From Actinomycetota bacterium (GTDB taxonomy: Bacteria > Actinomycetota > Actinomycetes > Nanopelagicales > Nanopelagicaceae): a stretch of 5,460 bases of DNA. The translations under genes were made by a program, and so were the position numbers. Shown piece after piece: positions 1 through 5,346 of the stretch (the first letter of the stretch is position 1; each line of letters opens with the position of its first letter). Where the stretch lies: the NCBI GenBank assembly GCA_947457445.1, contig CANGVO010000072.1:1-5460 (forward strand), read 5' to 3'. The notes beneath the pieces were generated by a model, which saw nothing but the letters and a program-made list of their open reading frames with translations, searched no databases and was not told the origin of the DNA.

Positions 1-192
1 CCTGCTGCGCGACTTGCACAAGATTGCATCAAGAAAGTAGAAGTTTTGGATTTTGAGGATCTTGGAATGGAAGCGGTCTGGAAGATCGATGTCGTGGATT
101 TCCCGGCGTTCATCGTTGTTGACGATAAGGGAAATGATTTCTTTACGGAGACTTCTAAATTGGTTTCAATCGGCAAAAAGCCTGAAGTTTAA
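1..192 (+). CDS. Fumarate hydratase class I, C-terminal end (partial)
   Basis: Only the last 63 codons are in the window; the open frame runs from the left edge to TAA. Fumarase interconverts fumarate and malate in the TCA cycle. The visible tail contains LGMEAVWKI, then [16 protein letters not shown], which I recognise as the end of the C-terminal beta domain of oxygen-sensitive, [4Fe-4S] class I fumarases (FumA/FumB type) of Actinobacteria. It is unlike the end of the class II (FumC) enzymes. The cluster cysteines and active site lie outside the window, so the call rests on the tail alone. The gene converges on the transglycosylase gene with only 12 bp between stop codons, and I see no hairpin terminator in that gap. 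A different member of the same fumarase/tartrate dehydratase family remains possible. Confidence 0.78.
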   Translation, partial: PAARLAQDCIKKVEVLDFEDLGMEAVWKIDVVDFPAFIVVDDKGNDFFTETSKLVSIGKKPEV

Positions 193-204
193 AAACTATA
201 AGAT

Positions 205-813
205 TTAGTAGTAACGGCTGCGCTTGAACTTTGCCCACGCTTTGCATGGGTTGTCATAGCGCGCTTCGATGTAGCGAAGTCCCCAGCGAATCTGTGTAAC
301 TGGATTTGTACGCCAGTCAGTTCCGACGACATCCATGCGACTTGCAGGCAGCGCCTGCGGAATTCCGTGAGCACCTGAGCGCTTATTGCGAGCCTTGTAA
401 TTCCAATGGCTCTCCTTCGTCCAAAGACGGTTCAGGCAGGTGTATTGATCTTCCTCCCAGTCGTATTCGGAGAACATGATTGATTTGGCAACTTTTTTGG
501 CGCCAATTATCGAACGAGCCATTTCAACTTGTTCGCTAATCGATGCCGCCAAGGCCATCTGGGATGCAAAAAGTTCTTCCCGCAGATCAAGCTGGGTATA
601 AAGCGCAGCTCCTTCTGAAAGATCGATCTCGGAAGTAAAAGCGATCGAAGTTGTCAGGTTGGCCGATTGTGGCAGGGACAAACTAGTTGTCATTGGAAAG
701 TCGAGGCCGTAGGCAGTTGGCTGGGCCGTTGAGATCAGCAAGAAGGAGCCCACCAGGGTCCAAAGGGCGCGCAATTTAAAGCGTCTTGAATTGCTAATTG
801 AGAATCTGTTCAT
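205..813 (-). CDS. Secreted lytic transglycosylase-like (SLT-fold) cell-wall hydrolase
   Basis: Predicted 202-residue exported protein that would cleave the glycan strand of peptidoglycan outside the membrane. Residues 1-36 look like a signal peptide: basic N-terminus (RRFKLR), hydrophobic core ALWTLVGSFLLIS, and a likely signal peptidase site after TAYG. Residues 37-115 are a linker without recognised motifs. The C-terminal ~85 residues match the compact SLT domain common in Actinobacteria: TKESHWN with putative catalytic Glu134, then GIPQALPASRM, DWRTNP, TQIRWGLRYI, and a closing CKAW. Cys126 and Cys190 bracket the domain and probably form a disulfide. The frame stays open upstream to an ATG at 873, but the ATG at 813 is chosen because GGAGG lies 6 nt before it and the signal peptide then begins normally. 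A long leader (814-1090) precedes it, suggesting regulation separate from phoH. The exact substrate is not shown by the sequence. Confidence 0.85.
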   Translation of the reverse strand: MNRFSISNSRRFKLRALWTLVGSFLLISTAQPTAYGLDFPMTTSLSLPQSANLTTSIAFTSEIDLSEGAALYTQLDLREELFASQMALAASISEQVEMARSIIGAKKVAKSIMFSEYDWEEDQYTCLNRLWTKESHWNYKARNKRSGAHGIPQALPASRMDVVGTDWRTNPVTQIRWGLRYIEARYDNPCKAWAKFKRSRYY

Positions 814-819
814 CGCGTG

Positions 820-824
820 CCTCC
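820..824 (-). promoter_or_regulatory. Strong Shine-Dalgarno (GGAGG) deciding the transglycosylase start
   Basis: Reading the minus strand, GGAGG is followed by a 6-nt spacer (CACGCG) and ATG at 813. It selects this start over in-frame ATGs at 834 and 873. None of the other start codons in the window has such a site, so this gene seems built for efficient initiation on a leadered mRNA. Confidence 0.85.
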
Positions 825-869
825 GTTCTTTCATCTCGTCATTGCCGTGCCGGCCTTTTCGCGCGTGAG

Positions 870-895
870 CCATCTGCCTAGAAATAGGCCTATGG
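870..895 (-). other. Stem-loop in the transglycosylase leader
   Basis: Minus strand: CCAT, AG, GCCTA, loop TTTC, TAGGC, AG, ATGG. That is a 4-bp and a 5-bp stem separated by a symmetrical AG/AG internal loop, capped by a four-base loop. It lies 46 nt before the GGAGG site and has no following T-run, so it is not a standard terminator. It could be a structured part of the 5' UTR or an operator. The fold is by eye, without an energy calculation. Confidence 0.45.
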
Positions 896-976
896 GACGT
901 GCGGGGAATGAGTTAAGGGTGGCAAGGAGGGTGAGTTGTCGCAAATTAATTCATGCGTGTGGCGAAAATTCTCAGG

Positions 977-1027
977 AAAGTCGCTACCTGTGGATAGATA
1001 AAAGTCCTGCTCAGTTAGGGGAAAGTC
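977..1027 (-). repeat. Three GACTTT direct repeats with a flanking dyad
   Basis: On the minus strand GACTTT occurs at 1027-1022 (in AGGACTTTCC), 1006-1001 (in CAGGACTTTT) and 982-977 (in GCGACTTTCC). Start-to-start spacings are 21 and 24 bp, close to two helical turns. The first copy also sits in an inverted repeat, TTAGG-7 nt-CCTAA at 1031-1015. Repeats phased along one face of DNA, ~160-210 bp before a start codon, suggest activator or repressor binding. The core loosely resembles the GGGACTTT half of DosR/DevR boxes, but the match is partial and no regulator is visible in the window. Confidence 0.4.
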
Positions 1028-1064
1028 CTAAATGTCCGAATTGCGACTGTGAGATTTAAATAGA

Positions 1065-1077
1065 CCCCCATTTGGGG
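1065..1077 (-). terminator. Possible terminator after phoH
   Basis: Minus strand, 13 nt past the phoH stop: CCCC, loop AAAT, GGGG, then GTCTATTTAAAT. The stem is only 4 G-C pairs and the T-run is interrupted, so it would be a weak intrinsic terminator. Its position between phoH and the separately equipped transglycosylase gene is what makes it plausible. Confidence 0.4.
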
Positions 1078-1090
1078 AATGCACACGGCC

Positions 1091-2419
1091 CTAGGCGATG
1101 GGTCCTTCGAGCAGTTCGGTAACTAGGGCGGCGATCGGCGAGCGCTCGCTTCGAGTCAAGGTCACGTGGGCAAAGAGTGGGTGGCCCTTGAGCGTTTCAA
1201 CGACGGCGACGACTCCATCGTGGCGACCAACCCGCAAGTTATCGCGTTGGGCCACGTCGTGGGTCAGGACTACTCGCGAAGATTGGCCGATTCGCGAGAG
1301 CACGGTCAATAGAACGCCGCGTTCAAGTGATTGGGCTTCATCGACGATTACAAAAGAGTCGTGAAGTGAGCGACCGCGGATATGGGTCAGCGGCAAAACT
1401 TCGATAAGTCCGCGCGCCATGACTTCTTCAATTACCGCCTCCGAAACCAAGGCGCCCAAAGTGTCGAAGACTGCTTGGGCCCAAGGCGACATTTTTTCGC
1501 CTTCACTTCCAGGCAGATATCCAAGCTCTTGGCCACCGACTGGATAGAGCGGGCGGAAAATTACAACTTTCTTATGGATGCGCTTTTCCATAACTGCTTC
1601 AAGTCCTGCACAAAGCGCTAAAGCAGATTTACCAGTACCGGCTCGACCGCCCAGAGAAATGATTCCGATATCTGGATCCAGTAAAAGGTCCAAGGCAATT
1701 CTTTGTTCAGCCGAACGGCCGTGCAGACCAAAAGCGTTGCGGTCACCGCGGACCAATTGCAATTGTTTGTCGGCTGTAACGCGCGCCAGAGCGCTGCCCT
1801 TCTCAGAGTGCAGAACGATTCCGGTGTGGACTGGTAATTGGTGGGCGCATTCGTGATCGGCACGATCTGATGCATATAGCTCATCAATAACGCTGTGGCC
1901 GACGTTTATCTCTTCGATGCCGGTCCAACCGCTATTGGATACAAGTTCGGCTAAATACTCTTGCGCCTCGACACCAACAGATGATGCCTTCACGCGAAGT
2001 GGCAGATCTTTTGTCACAAGTACTACCTGCTTGCCATCTGACATTAGATTTTTGGCGATGGCCAGAATTCGTGAATCATTTGTGCCATCGCGCAAGAAGC
2101 CGTGTGGCAAGGTACTTAAATCTGTGTGGTTTAACTCAACCGAAAGGGTGCCACCTTCTGGAGTTATCGTCAGTGGTTGATCAAGGCGACCATGGGTAAT
2201 TCTCAAATCATCAAGTGCGCGCAAAGCAGCGCGGGCGAAATAGCCAAGTTCGGGATGGTCTCGCTTTGTTTCAAGTTCTCCGATAACAGCGATCGGAATG
2301 ATTACTTCATGTTCTTCAAACTTTAAGAGCGCGTTCGGATCTGCCAACAAAACGCTGGTATCTAAAACATAAGTCTTTTTTAATGCTTTTTTCTTACTTG
2401 TAGATACTGGAGTAGCCAA
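1091..2419 (-). CDS. phoH2: PhoH family ATPase with N-terminal PIN domain (PhoH2/YlaK type)
   Basis: 442-residue cytoplasmic fusion of a PIN nuclease domain and a PhoH P-loop ATPase. PhoH2 proteins of this architecture are known as ATP-dependent RNA helicase/ribonucleases. PIN domain ~15-150: YVLDTSVLL with Asp20, Glu48 in GELE, Asp115 in NDSRIL and Asp138 in TKD supply the expected acidic metal site. PhoH domain ~230-440: Walker A GRAGTGKS at 258-265, the family signature [13 protein letters not shown] at 292-304, HIRGR at 346-350, Walker B FVIVDEAQ at 356-363, and RSERSP near the end. All key residues look intact and the length is normal. The start is TTG at 2419: an in-frame TAA lies 24 bp upstream and no ATG or GTG is available. 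A weak GAGAG lies 7 nt before the TTG. It is 131 bp from uppS and may have its own promoter. In mycobacteria phoH2 is paired with a small antitoxin-like ORF (phoAT); I see no convincing equivalent here. Confidence 0.95.
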   Translation of the reverse strand: MATPVSTSKKKALKKTYVLDTSVLLADPNALLKFEEHEVIIPIAVIGELETKRDHPELGYFARAALRALDDLRITHGRLDQPLTITPEGGTLSVELNHTDLSTLPHGFLRDGTNDSRILAIAKNLMSDGKQVVLVTKDLPLRVKASSVGVEAQEYLAELVSNSGWTGIEEINVGHSVIDELYASDRADHECAHQLPVHTGIVLHSEKGSALARVTADKQLQLVRGDRNAFGLHGRSAEQRIALDLLLDPDIGIISLGGRAGTGKSALALCAGLEAVMEKRIHKKVVIFRPLYPVGGQELGYLPGSEGEKMSPWAQAVFDTLGALVSEAVIEEVMARGLIEVLPLTHIRGRSLHDSFVIVDEAQSLERGVLLTVLSRIGQSSRVVLTHDVAQRDNLRVGRHDGVVAVVETLKGHPLFAHVTLTRSERSPIAALVTELLEGPIA

Positions 2420-2495
2420 TGGCCAGCTCTCACATTCTCTTTAGTTTTATCCAAGTGGATGCTGCTTCTGACTAGAAAAAGATAGAACGGGGCAG

Positions 2496-2511
2496 CGCAC
2501 TTTTATGTGCG
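2496..2511 (-). other. Short hairpin in the uppS-phoH gap
   Basis: Minus strand CGCAC, loop ATAAAA, GTGCG: a perfect 5-bp stem with a 6-nt loop. A TTTTT run exists only 15 nt further on, so it is not a classical terminator, though it may act with the neighbouring stem-loop at 2526-2550 or belong to the phoH leader. Confidence 0.35.
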
Positions 2512-2525
2512 ACACGCCAGAGCGG

Positions 2526-2550
2526 CCAGTTAACGATTGGTTAAGACTGG
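2526..2550 (-). terminator. Stem-loop directly after the uppS stop codon
   Basis: Minus strand, immediately after the uppS TAG: CCAG, TC, TTAAC, loop CAATC, GTTAA, CTGG. This is a 9-bp stem with a 2-nt bulge and a 5-nt loop. There is no T-run after it, so it could be a factor-assisted terminator or a 3'-end-stabilising hairpin for the SURF1-uppS transcript. The fold was found by eye. Confidence 0.4.
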
Positions 2551-3345
2551 CTACGCGCCAAGACGTCTATGGCGCTGTGAATATGCGCGAAGTGCACGCA
2601 AGAAATCGACGCGACGAAAATCAGGCCAATAGGCTTCACAGAAATAGAACTCGGATAAAGCGCTCTGCCATAACAAGAAGCCGCCCAGCCTTTGTTCACC
2701 CGATGTACGGATCAATAATTCGGGATCAGGTTGGCCAGCGGTATACAAATGTTTTGAGATCTCTTCAGTAGTTAACGCAGCAGCGGCATCGGCCAAATTT
2801 GAACCTTTATCACTCTTATCTTGTAGGTATCCCTTGACCGCATCGACGATTTCGCGGCGCCCGCCATAACCAATTGCTACATTTACTTCAACGCCACCAT
2901 TTATCACAGGCGGCAAATTAGCCAATTTTTCACTTAGCCAGGGCGGCAATAAATCAAGTGCTCCAACAGCCTTGATATTCCATTTACCTGTCGCGCGAAG
3001 TTCATCGACAGTATCGCCAATAATCTTTAGTAGGCCATCTAACTCTTCCGGCGTGCGCTTAAAGTTTTCGGTCGAGAGCAACCACAAGGTAACCACTTCA
3101 ACTTTGGCTTCATCACACCAACCGAGAAATTCCACAATCTTGCTAGCTCCGCGAAGATGACCTTTGGGATCAACCGAACTTGGATTAGCTTTTGCAAAGC
3201 GTCGATTGCCATCAAGGATTACACCAACGTGGCGCGGGGTCTTGGAGAAATCAAGGCCACTAACAAGGCGCCATTCATAAATTGGATAGAGCGCTGATTT
3301 GATCGCTTTACGAATAGTTTTTAACAACTCTACGTTCCGCAACAA
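2551..3345 (-). CDS. uppS: cis-Isoprenyl diphosphate synthase (UppS family, Rv1086-like)
   Basis: 264-residue cytosolic prenyltransferase that adds isopentenyl diphosphate units in cis to an allylic diphosphate, feeding lipid-carrier synthesis for cell-wall assembly. Motifs in order: ILDGNRRFAK with catalytic Asp45 and Arg48-Arg49, LLSTENFKR at 89-97, GYGGRREIVDAV at 159-170, IRTSGEQRLGGFLLWQS at 212-228 and Glu232 in SEFYF. The N-terminal LYPIYEWRL, LLSTEN (rather than AFSTEN) and overall pattern resemble M. tuberculosis Rv1086, a short-chain (Z,E)-farnesyl diphosphate synthase, more than the long-chain decaprenyl enzyme. Product length is therefore inferred to be short but not proven. It overlaps the DUF3817 gene by 38 bp as called. 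The start is uncertain: only TTG codons are available (3345, 3342, 3327), none with a good Shine-Dalgarno; starting at 3327 would shorten it by 6 residues and cut the overlap to 20 bp. Confidence 0.93.
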   Translation of the reverse strand: MLRNVELLKTIRKAIKSALYPIYEWRLVSGLDFSKTPRHVGVILDGNRRFAKANPSSVDPKGHLRGASKIVEFLGWCDEAKVEVVTLWLLSTENFKRTPEELDGLLKIIGDTVDELRATGKWNIKAVGALDLLPPWLSEKLANLPPVINGGVEVNVAIGYGGRREIVDAVKGYLQDKSDKGSNLADAAAALTTEEISKHLYTAGQPDPELLIRTSGEQRLGGFLLWQSALSEFYFCEAYWPDFRRVDFLRALRAYSQRHRRLGA

Positions 3346-3607
3346 ACGATGCCACAGGCAAAGTGCCAGCTAGAGCCAGCCAAATCACGCGACGTAAATC
3401 CCAGCGCGCTTTCACCGAAAACTGCAAAGCAGTTAATAGATACACGGCATAAACCCAACCGTGTACAAATGGAATCCAGGCGACTTTGCCCTTCCAGTCT
3501 TCGTTATCAAATAAGTACGCCACTGGCAGATCTACAAACCACAAAAGCAGCGACATAACTCCGGCGATTAACGCCATTATTCGAAATCTCTTTACCGCAC
3601 CAGTCAT
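3308..3607 (-). CDS. DUF3817 family integral membrane protein
   Basis: 99-residue membrane protein of unknown function, recognised as DUF3817, a family found mainly in Actinobacteria. Three hydrophobic segments are visible at about 11-33, 44-64 and 73-90. Family hallmarks present are the N-terminal FRIMALIAGVMS, PFVHGWVYAVYLL with His49-Gly50 in the second helix, and AGTLPVASFVAERR near the end of the third. Its ATG overlaps the SURF1 TGA as ATGA (3604-3607), so the two are very likely translationally coupled. DUF3817 proteins are sometimes annotated next to or fused with SURF1-related genes, but a part in cytochrome oxidase assembly is only a guess from this neighbourhood. The family is confident, the function is not. 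Confidence 0.88.
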   Translation of the reverse strand: MTGAVKRFRIMALIAGVMSLLLWFVDLPVAYLFDNEDWKGKVAWIPFVHGWVYAVYLLTALQFSVKARWDLRRVIWLALAGTLPVASFVAERRVVKNYS

Positions 3608-4320
3608 GAGGTAATACTACGGCGATAGAAGGGAAGGTAAAGAACGATCGCCGCCATCAACCACCAAATAGCTACATAGGAAATATGTTGCCAGTAATAA
3701 CCAGCAACTCTGGAGACTGGCTCCTGGGCAATCACGCGGGTGCGAATTAATTCACCATCGCGAGTTGATTCTGATTGGGCGACGATAAATCCGTCATATA
3801 ACTGCAAGTCAGCCAGCCCAACTATGACACTGCTATCAAGGCGAGATATAACTCCTGGAACATTTTCAGCGCGATCATCATTTTGATGTGGCTGCATATT
3901 TCCAACTAAATCTATTCTGGTCGACATCGCAACATCAGGATTTACCAATCGATCTGACCATAATCCGCGAACTACCAAAATTCCCGAAAGTGGATCTACG
4001 CCGTCAACCTGGAGCAAGGCAACTTCCCAATCGCTAACTACTCCATCTTTATCTCTCTGCAGTGGTGCCTTGAAGTTGGCAACATAAAAACCGCTGACTG
4101 CAACTTGCTTATTTACATTTCTTGAATCTAAAGCAACGGTTGGCGACGCTAAATCGCTTAGTGAATAAACCTTTGGATCAGTAACTTTGGCGGCAGCTTT
4201 TAACTCTTTCACCATGCCGGCACGATCTAACTGCCAGTTGCCAAGACCAATTAAAACCAAGGCGATTGCAATAACACCCAGGGCTTGAAAAAACTTCTTA
4301 ATTATCGATTTGGTTTTCAT
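3604..4320 (-). CDS. SURF1 family cytochrome oxidase assembly protein
   Basis: 238-residue membrane protein of the SURF1/Shy1 family, which assists biogenesis of aa3-type cytochrome c oxidase, probably in handling heme a. The classic topology is visible: transmembrane helix at ~11-27 followed by the signature LGNWQLDR (26-33), a large extracytoplasmic domain (~34-208) with VSGFY and the LVVRGLW block (VNRGW in many homologues), then YYWQHISYVAIWW entering a second helix (~211-231) and a basic cytoplasmic tail FYRRS. Actinobacterial members are often longer, so this is a compact version. The ATG at 4320 lies inside the end of the upstream small membrane ORF (23-bp overlap), with no clear Shine-Dalgarno, so coupling is likely. 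The next gene, DUF3817, overlaps by 4 bp. Oxidase subunits are not in the window. Confidence 0.9.
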   Translation of the reverse strand: MKTKSIIKKFFQALGVIAIALVLIGLGNWQLDRAGMVKELKAAAKVTDPKVYSLSDLASPTVALDSRNVNKQVAVSGFYVANFKAPLQRDKDGVVSDWEVALLQVDGVDPLSGILVVRGLWSDRLVNPDVAMSTRIDLVGNMQPHQNDDRAENVPGVISRLDSSVIVGLADLQLYDGFIVAQSESTRDGELIRTRVIAQEPVSRVAGYYWQHISYVAIWWLMAAIVLYLPFYRRSITS

Positions 4321-4441
4321 TATTGCGAGAGTTCATTCGCATATAGCGCTTGTAAAAACTGCGCAACAAAATAGCGACAGTTATACAGAGAATAAGAACG
4401 GTGAGAGATCCTGCCCAGCCCATCTCGACATCTTTTTGCAT
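4298..4441 (-). CDS. Small single-pass membrane protein upstream of SURF1
   Basis: 47-residue ORF with no recognised family. It has a short acidic N-terminus, one hydrophobic helix at about 8-26 (GWAGSLTVLILCITVAILL), then a basic stretch RSFYKRYMR and a polar Asn-rich tail, the pattern expected for an N-out/C-in single-pass protein. Its 3' end overlaps SURF1 by 23 bp and it heads the minus-strand run, which supports it being real. The frame is open further to 4510, but that would run into the divergent DUF4307 gene, so ATG at 4441 is preferred; ATG at 4423 (41 residues) is the alternative. Small membrane proteins also lie in the matching mycobacterial region (Rv1083), but I cannot show homology. 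It may simply be the leader of the SURF1 transcript. Confidence 0.55.
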   Translation of the reverse strand: MQKDVEMGWAGSLTVLILCITVAILLRSFYKRYMRMNSRNNENQIDN

Positions 4442-4461
4442 GAGACAATACTCCCATGCAA
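4436..4461. promoter_or_regulatory. Palindrome spanning both divergent start codons
   Basis: TTGCATG (4436-4442) and CATGCAA (4455-4461) are a perfect 7-bp inverted repeat around a 12-bp centre. Each arm contains the start of one divergent gene: ATGCAA of the small membrane ORF on the minus strand and ATGCAA of the DUF4307 gene on the plus strand. The centre holds TATTGT on the minus strand (4450-4445), fitting the actinobacterial TANNNT -10 pattern, and AATACT on the plus strand (4447-4452). Both lie only 3 nt from their ATG, closer than the usual 6-7 nt of leaderless promoters, so promoter function is uncertain. The symmetry itself is directly visible. Confidence 0.45.
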
Positions 4462-4845
4462 TCGGGTGAAGAGTTTGACTACAACGACCGCTATGGCGTG
4501 CTTCCTGCAAAGAGATGGATCACACCTGCGATCGTATTTGCCCTAATTGGCGGCGGTTGGTTTATTTGGGCCGGACTGCATCATGCCAACCCTGCTATTC
4601 GTTCTGAACTAATCTCATTTAGCGTAACTGCAGAGCGAGAAATTTCCATTCGTTACAGCGTTAATCGCACCGACCCTATGCAAGTAGTTATCTGCACTTT
4701 GACTGCAAGTGATCAGGATAAGAATGTCGTAGGCCAAATTGATCAGACCATCGCAGCCGGATCCTCGTATAACGAACAAACCACTGTGATTCCCGCACGA
4801 ACTGCGCCTGTAACAGCGGCAATCGCACGCTGTCGCGCCGAATAA
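4456..4845 (+). CDS. DUF4307 family membrane-anchored protein
   Basis: 129-residue protein of unknown function, recognised as DUF4307, an actinobacterial family that commonly sits beside greA (Rv1081c in M. tuberculosis). Visible parts are a short cytoplasmic N-terminus with the conserved DRYG (11-14), a transmembrane helix at ~22-40 (WITPAIVFALIGGGWFIWAG), and an extracytoplasmic beta-rich domain with IRSELISFSV, a strand region ending VICTLTA and a C-terminal IARCRAE. Cys80 and Cys126 are likely to form a disulfide. Length and architecture are normal. There is no Shine-Dalgarno before ATG 4456 and only 14 bp separate it from the divergent start, so initiation is probably leaderless or close to it. 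greA follows after 24 bp, suggesting co-transcription. In mycobacteria mca lies divergent to this gene; here it does not. Confidence 0.88.
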   Translation: MQSGEEFDYNDRYGVLPAKRWITPAIVFALIGGGWFIWAGLHHANPAIRSELISFSVTAEREISIRYSVNRTDPMQVVICTLTASDQDKNVVGQIDQTIAAGSSYNEQTTVIPARTAPVTAAIARCRAE

Positions 4846-4855
4846 TTACTTCGTA

Positions 4856-4861
4856 TACCGT
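4856..4861 (+). promoter_or_regulatory. Possible -10 element for leaderless greA
   Basis: TACCGT fits the actinobacterial TANNNT -10 pattern and ends 8 nt before the greA ATG at 4870, near the spacing expected when transcription begins at the start codon. No -35 box or Shine-Dalgarno is evident. greA may instead be read through from the DUF4307 gene. Confidence 0.3.
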
Positions 4862-4869
4862 TGCCCCTT

Positions 4870-5346
4870 ATGAGTACCCCACAAACTTGGCTAACCCAAG
4901 AAGCCGCAGATCGTTTGCGCGGCGAACTCGCACACCTGGAATCTGATGGCCGTAAAGAAATTACCGCCAAGATCGAAGCAGCTCGCGCTGAAGGCGATCT
5001 AAAAGAAAACGGCGGCTACCACGCAGCCCGAGACGAGCAAGGCAAGATGGAAGCGCGCATCCGCCAGTTAAAGCAGATGCTAGAAAATGCACACATCGGC
5101 ACACCACCAGCATCTGCCGATGGCGTCGTTGGTCCCGGCATGGTTATCACCGCAATTATTGCTGGCGATGAAGAGAAGTTCTTACTAGGTTCACGTGAAA
5201 TTGCATCAGGTGAACTAAGTGTTTACAGTGAAAAATCTCCACTTGGCGCCGCCGTTATGGGAGCCAAGATCGGCGACACCGTTTCTTACACCGCACCAAA
5301 CGGCAAAGAAATTAAAGTCGAGATCAAGGGCGCGACAAACTACTAG
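4870..5346 (+). CDS. greA: Transcription elongation factor GreA
   Basis: 158 residues, exactly the usual GreA length. GreA enters the secondary channel of RNA polymerase and stimulates cleavage of the 3' end of RNA in backtracked complexes. The N-terminal coiled coil (~8-75) carries the tip signature GDLKENGGYHAARDEQGK (42-59), with Asp43 and Glu46 as the acidic residues that hold the catalytic magnesium, followed by EARIRQLKQML. The C-terminal FKBP-like domain (~82-158) includes SVYSEKSPLGAAVMGAKIGDTV. The ATG at 4870 is chosen over an in-frame TTG at 4861 because it gives the normal N-terminus MSTPQTWLTQEA. No Shine-Dalgarno is visible. The gene follows DUF4307 by 24 bp, a conserved actinobacterial pairing. 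Its TAG is immediately adjacent to the stop codon of the convergent dehydrogenase gene. Confidence 0.96.
   Translation: MSTPQTWLTQEAADRLRGELAHLESDGRKEITAKIEAARAEGDLKENGGYHAARDEQGKMEARIRQLKQMLENAHIGTPPASADGVVGPGMVITAIIAGDEEKFLLGSREIASGELSVYSEKSPLGAAVMGAKIGDTVSYTAPNGKEIKVEIKGATNY

Larger units (their letters stand above)
814..1090 (-). other. Long leader/intergenic region upstream of the transglycosylase gene
   Basis: This 277-bp stretch has no convincing gene and is much longer than any other gap in the window. On the minus strand it holds, in order, a terminator-like hairpin for phoH (1065-1077), three GACTTT-containing repeats (977-1027), a 7-bp GTCGCAA/TTGCGAC complementary pair far apart (1041-1047 and 938-944), a compact stem-loop (870-895) and the GGAGG site. 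I did not find the conserved blocks of the c-di-AMP (ydaO) riboswitch that precedes some actinobacterial wall-hydrolase genes. No convincing -35/-10 pair was identified. A plus-strand frame ending at 1059 encodes a cysteine-rich tail but lacks support as a gene (see findings). Confidence 0.6.

Noticed and set aside
814..873. Longer transglycosylase N-terminus from the ATG at 873 or 834
   Set aside because: It would place up to 20 charged residues before the signal peptide and ignore the GGAGG site 6 nt before ATG 813.
814..1090. c-di-AMP (ydaO/yuaA) riboswitch upstream of the wall-hydrolase gene
   Set aside because: Expected from other actinobacterial wall hydrolases, but I could not find the conserved GGGGAACC, GGGUGAAU or CCGUCAGCUAACC-like blocks on the minus strand.
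1618..1887. Alternative minus-strand frame inside phoH, possibly a frameshift
   Set aside because: The PhoH frame is continuous with all motifs in order from 2419 to 1091, so this is only an out-of-frame reading.
2380..2433. 17-codon GTG ORF overlapping the phoH start, as a PhoAT-like antitoxin
   Set aside because: Too short, poor initiation context and no recognisable similarity; most likely a chance frame over the phoH 5' end.
2505..2771. Plus-strand 88-codon frame opposite the uppS 3' end
   Set aside because: Antisense shadow of a clear UppS domain; the product has no recognisable features.
4442..4510. Extension of the small membrane ORF upstream to 4510
   Set aside because: The extra 23 residues would overlap the DUF4307 coding start and look like an antisense reading, while ATG 4441 gives a normal small membrane protein.
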